DNA from: Cephalopachus bancanus | Taxonomy: Eukaryota; Chordata; Mammalia; Primates; Tarsiidae | NCBI GenBank assembly: GCA_027257055.1 | Contig: JAPVLO010000232.1 | Coordinates: 5,208,001-5,272,000, forward strand | Reading direction: 5' to 3' | DNA: 64,000 nucleotides | In this document: piece by piece, positions 58,917 through 64,000 of the stretch | Position numbering within the stretch: position 1 is the first letter of the stretch | Layout: each line of letters opens with the position of its first letter | The notes under the pieces: generated by a model | The model's database searches: none | What the model was told of the DNA's origin: nothing | Seen by the model: only the letters and a program-made list of their open reading frames with translations | Position numbers and translations under genes: made by a program

Positions 58917-59897
58917 TTCTACAAAGCAAAAGAAACCATCAAAAGAGCAGGGAGACAGCCCCCAGAACAGGAAAAAAATATTTGCCAACTGTATATCTGT
59001 CAAAGGACTACCATCCAGGATCTACAAGGAACTCAAACATTCTGAAAGGAGAAAAACAAACAGCCCTATTAAAAAGTGGGCAAAAGACATAAGCAGATGC
59101 TTCTCAAAAGAAAATACGCAGACAGCCAACAGACACATGAAAAAGTGCTCAGCCTCACTAATCATCAGAGAAATGCAAATCAAAACCACATTGAGATACC
59201 ACCTAACCCCAGTAAGAATGGCCGTCATTAATAAAACAAAACAAAAAAAGATGCTGTTGAGGATGCGAAGAAAAAGGAACACTTCTACACTGTTAGTGGG
59301 AATGCAAGCTAGTTCAACCTCTATGGAAAACAGTGTGAAGTTTTCTAAAAGAACTAGAAATTGACCTTCCGAATGATCCAGCAATCCCTCTACTAGGAAT
59401 ATACCTGGAGGAACTCAAATCATTCTACAAAAAAGATACCTGCACATGAATGTTTATTGCAGCACTAATCACAATAGCAAAAACATGGAACCAACCATGC
59501 TGCCCATCGAAACTGGACTGGATTTTTTAAAATGTGGTATATATACACAATGGAATATTATGCAGCCATAAAGAAGGACAAACATATGGACTTCGCAGCA
59601 ACTTGAATGAATTTAGAGTCCATCATACTCAGTGATTTATCATGGCAACAGAGAGCAGTATCATATTTTCTCATTCATAAGTGGACCCTGAACATTTATC
59701 TTAATACTATAAGAAAGGGATTGGCAGTAGCCCCCACCAGGGGAGGGGGGGCACATAACATCAATAAGGGTACCAGATCTCAAACCAGGCAGTGAGAACC
59801 AAAGGGAGGTCCAGGCTTTACCTGTATGATGGCCACTTGTACACCTAATCCTGAATTGTACCCCACATCTTTAAAATAAAATTTAAAAAAAAATAAA
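58917..59897 (+). mobile_element. 5'-truncated young L1 (~1 kb)
   Basis: Lineage-type ORF2 end and 3' UTR, with ATYRFC-type frames broken. Translated 59137-59364 shows [19 protein letters not shown]. Ends in an A-rich tail. Duplication aaagcagga at 58908-58916 and 59898-59906. Confidence 0.9.
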
Positions 59898-59906
59898 AAA
59901 GCAGGA

Positions 59907-60303
59907 ATGGTTATATTAATATCAGGTAAAATATACTTTAGAGGAATAAATTATTCAAGACAGATGGGGCATTATATTAATGATAAAAAGTTCAATCCAC
60001 TAAAAATGCACAGCAATCTTAGATGTGTATGCATAAAACTACAGAACTACAAAGCGTGAAGCAAAAACTGATAAAACCAAAAGGAGAAATAGGCAAATCC
60101 ACAATTGTTTCAACAACTAAATAGAAAATAAATAAAGAGATAAAACAATTCAAGAAAAATATAAAATGCTAACTGATATTTATAGAGCATTTCACTCAAC
60201 AACCACACAGTACATATTATTTTCAAGTGTACATGGAGCATATACCAAGATAAACCATATCCTGGCCATTAAACGAATCACAGCATATTTAAAATAATGT
60301 AAG
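59907..60303 (+). mobile_element. Old L1M ORF2 (part 2)
   Basis: 'atggttatattaatatcaggtaaaatatac', 'acagaactacaaagcgtgaagc'. Continues the element interrupted by the young L1. Confidence 0.7.
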
Positions 60304-60600
60304 TTACCGGGCATGGTAGCTCACACCTATAATCCCAGCACTTTGGGAGGCTGAGGTGAGAGGACTGCCTGAGTCCACAGTTTCAAGACCAACCTGGGCA
60401 ACTTGGTGAGACCTCATCTCTACAATTAAAAACAAAAACAAAAAACTAGCCAGGTGTGGTGGCACATGCCTGTAGTTCCAGCTACTTGGAAGGCTGAGGC
60501 GGAAGGATCGTCTGAGCCCAGCAGGTTGAGGCTGAGGTGGCCGTGAGCGTGCCACTGCACTCCAGCCTGGGCAACAGAGTGACTCTGACTCAAAAATATT
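60304..60600 (+). mobile_element. Dimeric Alu
   Basis: 'taccgggcatggtagctcacaccta' to 'gactctgactcaaaaatatttttt'. Confidence 0.92.
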
Positions 60601-60611
60601 TTTTAAGTTAT

Positions 60612-60930
60612 ACAGGCGGTGTATGATGGCTCATGCCTATAATTCCAGCACTTTGGGAGGTCAAGGCAAGAGGATAGCTTGAACTCAGGAGTTTGAGACC
60701 AGCCTGGGTAAAATAATGAGACCTAATCTTTACAAAAAGTAAAAAAAAAAAAAATTAGCCGGGCATGGTGGTGTACCTGTAGTCCCAGCTACTTGGGAGG
60801 CTGAGGCAGGAGGGTCGCCTGAGCACAGGAGGTCAAGGCTGTGATGAGCCATGATTGTGCCACTGCACTCCAGCCTGAGTGACAAAGTGAGACTCTGACT
60901 CAAAAACAAACAAATAAATAAATAAAACAA
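60612..60930 (+). mobile_element. Dimeric Alu (older type)
   Basis: 'aggcggtgtatgatggctcatgcc' to a CAAA/TAAA tail. Directly follows the previous Alu. Confidence 0.92.
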
Positions 60931-61219
60931 AGTGGATTCTCTGACCATAAGGGAATCAAACTAGAAATCAACAGTAAAAAGATAATAAAAAACCCCTAAA
61001 CACTTGAAAACTACACACTTTTGAATAATTAATGAGTCAACTATCATATTAAAAATAAAAAAATATTTAAATGAATGAAGATTAAAATACAATATCACAA
61101 AATGTATGAGATGTATCAAAAGTAGTACTGAGATGGAAATCTATAGAACCAAATGCACATACAGGAAAAAAAAGAGATAACATTCCAAGTAAATAATCTT
61201 AGTTCCAACTTCAAGAACC
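60931..61219 (+). mobile_element. Old L1M ORF2 (part 3)
   Basis: 'attctctgaccataagggaatcaaactagaaatcaa', 'gaaatctatagaaccaaatgc'. Confidence 0.7.
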
Positions 61220-64000
61220 TACAGGAGACTGGAGCTACTAGCACGCAGGATCCTCTGCTGTTCTTGGGACTCTCCTGAGAAAAGCCTGCTGAATACAGCT
61301 GAGTCTCATCAACTGGTGCCTGGCCCATCACCATTACTTGTGACAGCTAAGTGCTGGAACACCGGATCCGATCGGTGGAGAGGGAAGGCCAGAGAGACCT
61401 GGAGAGAGGAGCTCCATCACTGGTGAGGAAACGCCAACCAGAGTCATTTTCTCTGTCCTGGGACCAGGCAGAGACCTGCATCGCCTCACCCAGTTCCACC
61501 CAGCCTCCAACTTGGGACCTAAGTAATCCGATCAAACTCAGAGAGGTGAACGCATCCTCCCTTACACTGGATCTGACACAAACACATCAGATCTGTGTAG
61601 CGGACTTGACAGGCAACAAGGCCAGTAGGCCAGATCTGATCCACCCTCCTCCCACAGTAGACCTGGGGCATCTGACCCACACTGAGAGCAATCCTATCAA
61701 CCTGCCCTGAGAGCAGAGGGGAGGAGCTAGAGATCAGAGCTGAAAGGAAGTTGGACTTAAAGGAACAACCTCAGAGTGAGTTTTCTTTTTTAGGTCTGTT
61801 TGTTTTGCTCATTTTTGTTCATTTGTTTATGTTTTAGTTTTTTTTCTCTCTGTTTTCAATTACTTTCTCCTACTTGCTTTGTTTCTATTATTCTATTGCT
61901 GTTTTTTAGACTTTCTGCCTGTGTATGGATATTTTTGAGGGAAAGTACATCAACAAGGGTGTTTCTGTTGGCTTGTGTGTTTGTATGATTGTCTGTATGT
62001 TTTAGTTTTTTTCATCTTTTCTGTCTTTGTGTCTCTTTTCATTTGTCAGTTGGTACATCTGTCTGTTTTCCCTCTTACTCTTCTCTCTCTCCACTTTCCT
62101 CTCACGCAGCCTCCTTCTTTTTTTCATTCTTTTCTTTCTCTTACCTCATTTCACTCTCAGGGAGCAAACTTATACCCCCACTACATGGACAGATTGTAAG
62201 GCAGTGGAAAGTGGGTTCCAGGAGCCCCCAGACACCTGTCAGTGGATCCTGGGATCTGTAGATAGATCCTGAATCACAGCTACCCCCTCAATTAAATCTC
62301 AAAAATGCAAAAAGTACAGCCCCCAACCCACAGTCCAGCTTCAGAATTGAAAAAATCCAGAGGATCCACATAAGGAAGAATAGGAGATTGAGCAAACAGA
62401 AGCAAAAGCTACCCCCCATCCCTCAACAACAGACTTAAAGAAGAGGTAAAAATAAAAGGAGGGGAGGAAAATCTACACAAATGAAGAAAAACCAAAAGAA
62501 GAGTATGGATCTCACGCAGACCCGTGGGAGGTCAGACACTGAGAATACAGACTTCAGAATGCAAACAATGAAGCACCTCCAGAATGACCAGTCTGAAGTC
62601 ACAAATCCAGATATCAAGACAAAGAAAGAATAAATAGAATTTGGAAGAGACAAGAGGAAAGAATGAAGGAGACAATAACTGAGATAACAGTAATAAAGAA
62701 TACAATGAATGAAATAAATAACAAACTGATAAGCATGGAAAGCAGAATTAGCCAAGCAGAAGAAAGACCAAAATATTTGGGGACCAAAATATGGAACTAA
62801 TCCACACTGTCAAAAACATAGAAAAGAAGCTTTAAAAGACAGAACAAAACCTTCAAGAGATGAGCGATTATTTCAAAACGCCATACCTAAGAGTAATTGG
62901 ACTTCCTGAGGCAGAGAGACAGAGACCACCCTGGAACAAACATTCCATGAAATTATCTAAGAAAACTTCCCTCATCTCATCAAACACAAGAGATTTAGAG
63001 GACCCCTGCGAGGCAACAAATGAGAAGACCAACTCCTAGACACATAGTAATTTGCCTACACAAAGTAGGTATAAAAGGTAGTGAGAGAAAAATGTCAGAC
63101 TACCTACCAGGGAAGACCAATTAGAATAGCAGCAGATTTATCTATGGAAATCTTGAGACTAGGTGAACTTGGAGCCCAATCTTCAAAATTCTCAAAAATA
63201 AACAATTTCAACCAAGAATTACCTACCCAGCTAAGCTAAGCTTCATCAGTGATGAAGAATTAAGATCCTTCCCAGATATTCAATTCCTAAGAGTTCATGC
63301 TGCCTCCAGACCACCTCTACAAGAAACACTTAAGAAAGTATTAAACACAGAAGAAAGGGAAAAAAAAAGAACAGCAACACCCTTCACAAGAATGCAGGAA
63401 AAAGATTGAAAACACACATGAATCAACCCAAAAATCAGAAGAAATACAACAAACAGCAGCAACAACAAACTCTATAAGACCCTCATGACAGGGAAAACTC
63501 ACATTTCAATAATTAGCCTGAATGTTAATGGACTAAATGCACCACTGAAAAGACATAGAATGGTAAAATGGGAAAATATCACAAGGTAACAATATATTGT
63601 CCCCAAGAGACTCATCACACCAGAAAGGACACTCACAGACTCAAAGTAAGAGGATGGGAAACAAAATTCTGGTGAACGGAACACAAAAGAAAGCAGGAGT
63701 CACAATATCAGACAAAATACCCTTTAAGCTATCAAAAATTATAAAAGATACAGAAGGTCATTACATACTGATAAAAGGTTCAATCCATCAACAAGAAATA
63801 TCCATCCTAAACATATATGCACCCATAATAGGAGCACCAATATTCATCAGGCAAATTCTAGGTAAACTTAAAAAGATTATCATAGCTGGGGACTTAACAT
63901 TATCATAGCTGGGGACTTAAATACCCCACTCACAACGCTAGACAGATCATCAAGACAAAAAATCAACAAGGAGATTCAGAACTTCAATGCAATGCTTGAC
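61220..64000 (+). mobile_element. L1 5' UTR, ORF1 and ORF2 start (runs off window)
   Basis: 5' UTR from about 61220, including a T/C-rich block (61785-62165). ORF1 begins near 62481 (MKKNQKKSMDLTQTR) but is broken by many stops. ORF2 starts near 63487 with ISIISLNVNGLNAPLKRHR, the endonuclease N-terminus, then frameshifts. A 23-bp tandem duplication at 63877-63922 adds a further frameshift. Inserted in old L1M ORF2. Not functional. Confidence 0.85.

Noticed and set aside
61800..62272. Several Phe/Leu/Ser-rich overlapping frames that look like membrane proteins
   Set aside because: T/C-rich block of an L1 5' UTR; all three frames look alike, so the signal is base composition.

Overview
Eukaryotic (primate) genomic DNA, about 64 kb, AT-rich and dominated by retrotransposons. 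About 20 dimeric 7SL-derived Alu SINEs carry a recurring non-human consensus ('GGCTCGGTGGCTCAGCCTG', 'GACTCCAACTC' before the A-tail). The young L1s share a distinctive 3' UTR (ending 'TGTACCCCACATCTTTAAAATAAAA'-like). I saw no tRNA-derived lorisiform SINE. Together this suggests a strepsirrhine primate, most likely a Malagasy lemur; this is inference from repeat style, not a database match.

The only protein-coding gene I can support is a split gene on the + strand. Six coding exons (122-188, 14926-14977, 17431-17513, 22013-22070, 24080-24151, 52621-52757) have AG/GT borders and a consistent phase chain (0, 1, 0, 1, 1). They encode the last ~155 residues of a charged, low-complexity protein that stops at 52755-52757, with AATAAA signals at 52924 and 53095. 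Upstream exons lie outside the window. I do not recognise the protein with certainty; C1orf141 is an unverified guess from memory.

Layout. 1-14.9 kb: intron filled by an old minus-strand L1 (3041-3854, 8597-11165) split by a younger L1 (3855-8596), then a plus-strand L1 3' half (12545-14293). 15-17 kb: L1M, an ERV1-like LTR with leader, and an Alu. 17.4-24.2 kb: the exon cluster, with AT-rich introns and a mariner relic. 24.2-52.6 kb: a 28.5-kb intron holding several minus-strand L1s, a second mariner relic, 5'-half L1s, Tigger/MER2-like MITEs, a twin-primed inverted L1 and many Alus. 52.6-53.1 kb: the terminal exon and 3' UTR. 53.1-64 kb: downstream DNA, with L1M carrying a MARNA-like element, a long plus-strand L1M/HAL1-like element with three later insertions, and the 5' part of a degraded young L1 running off the window.

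The most unusual signals are the unassigned gene, two locally templated duplications (an 81-bp inverted copy and a ~105-bp direct copy, each sitting inside L1M sequence), an L1 with an apparent 3' transduction, a TSD-bounded twin-priming inversion, and L1 copies that stop at A-tracts inside ORF1. I found no RNA gene, CRISPR array or prokaryotic feature.
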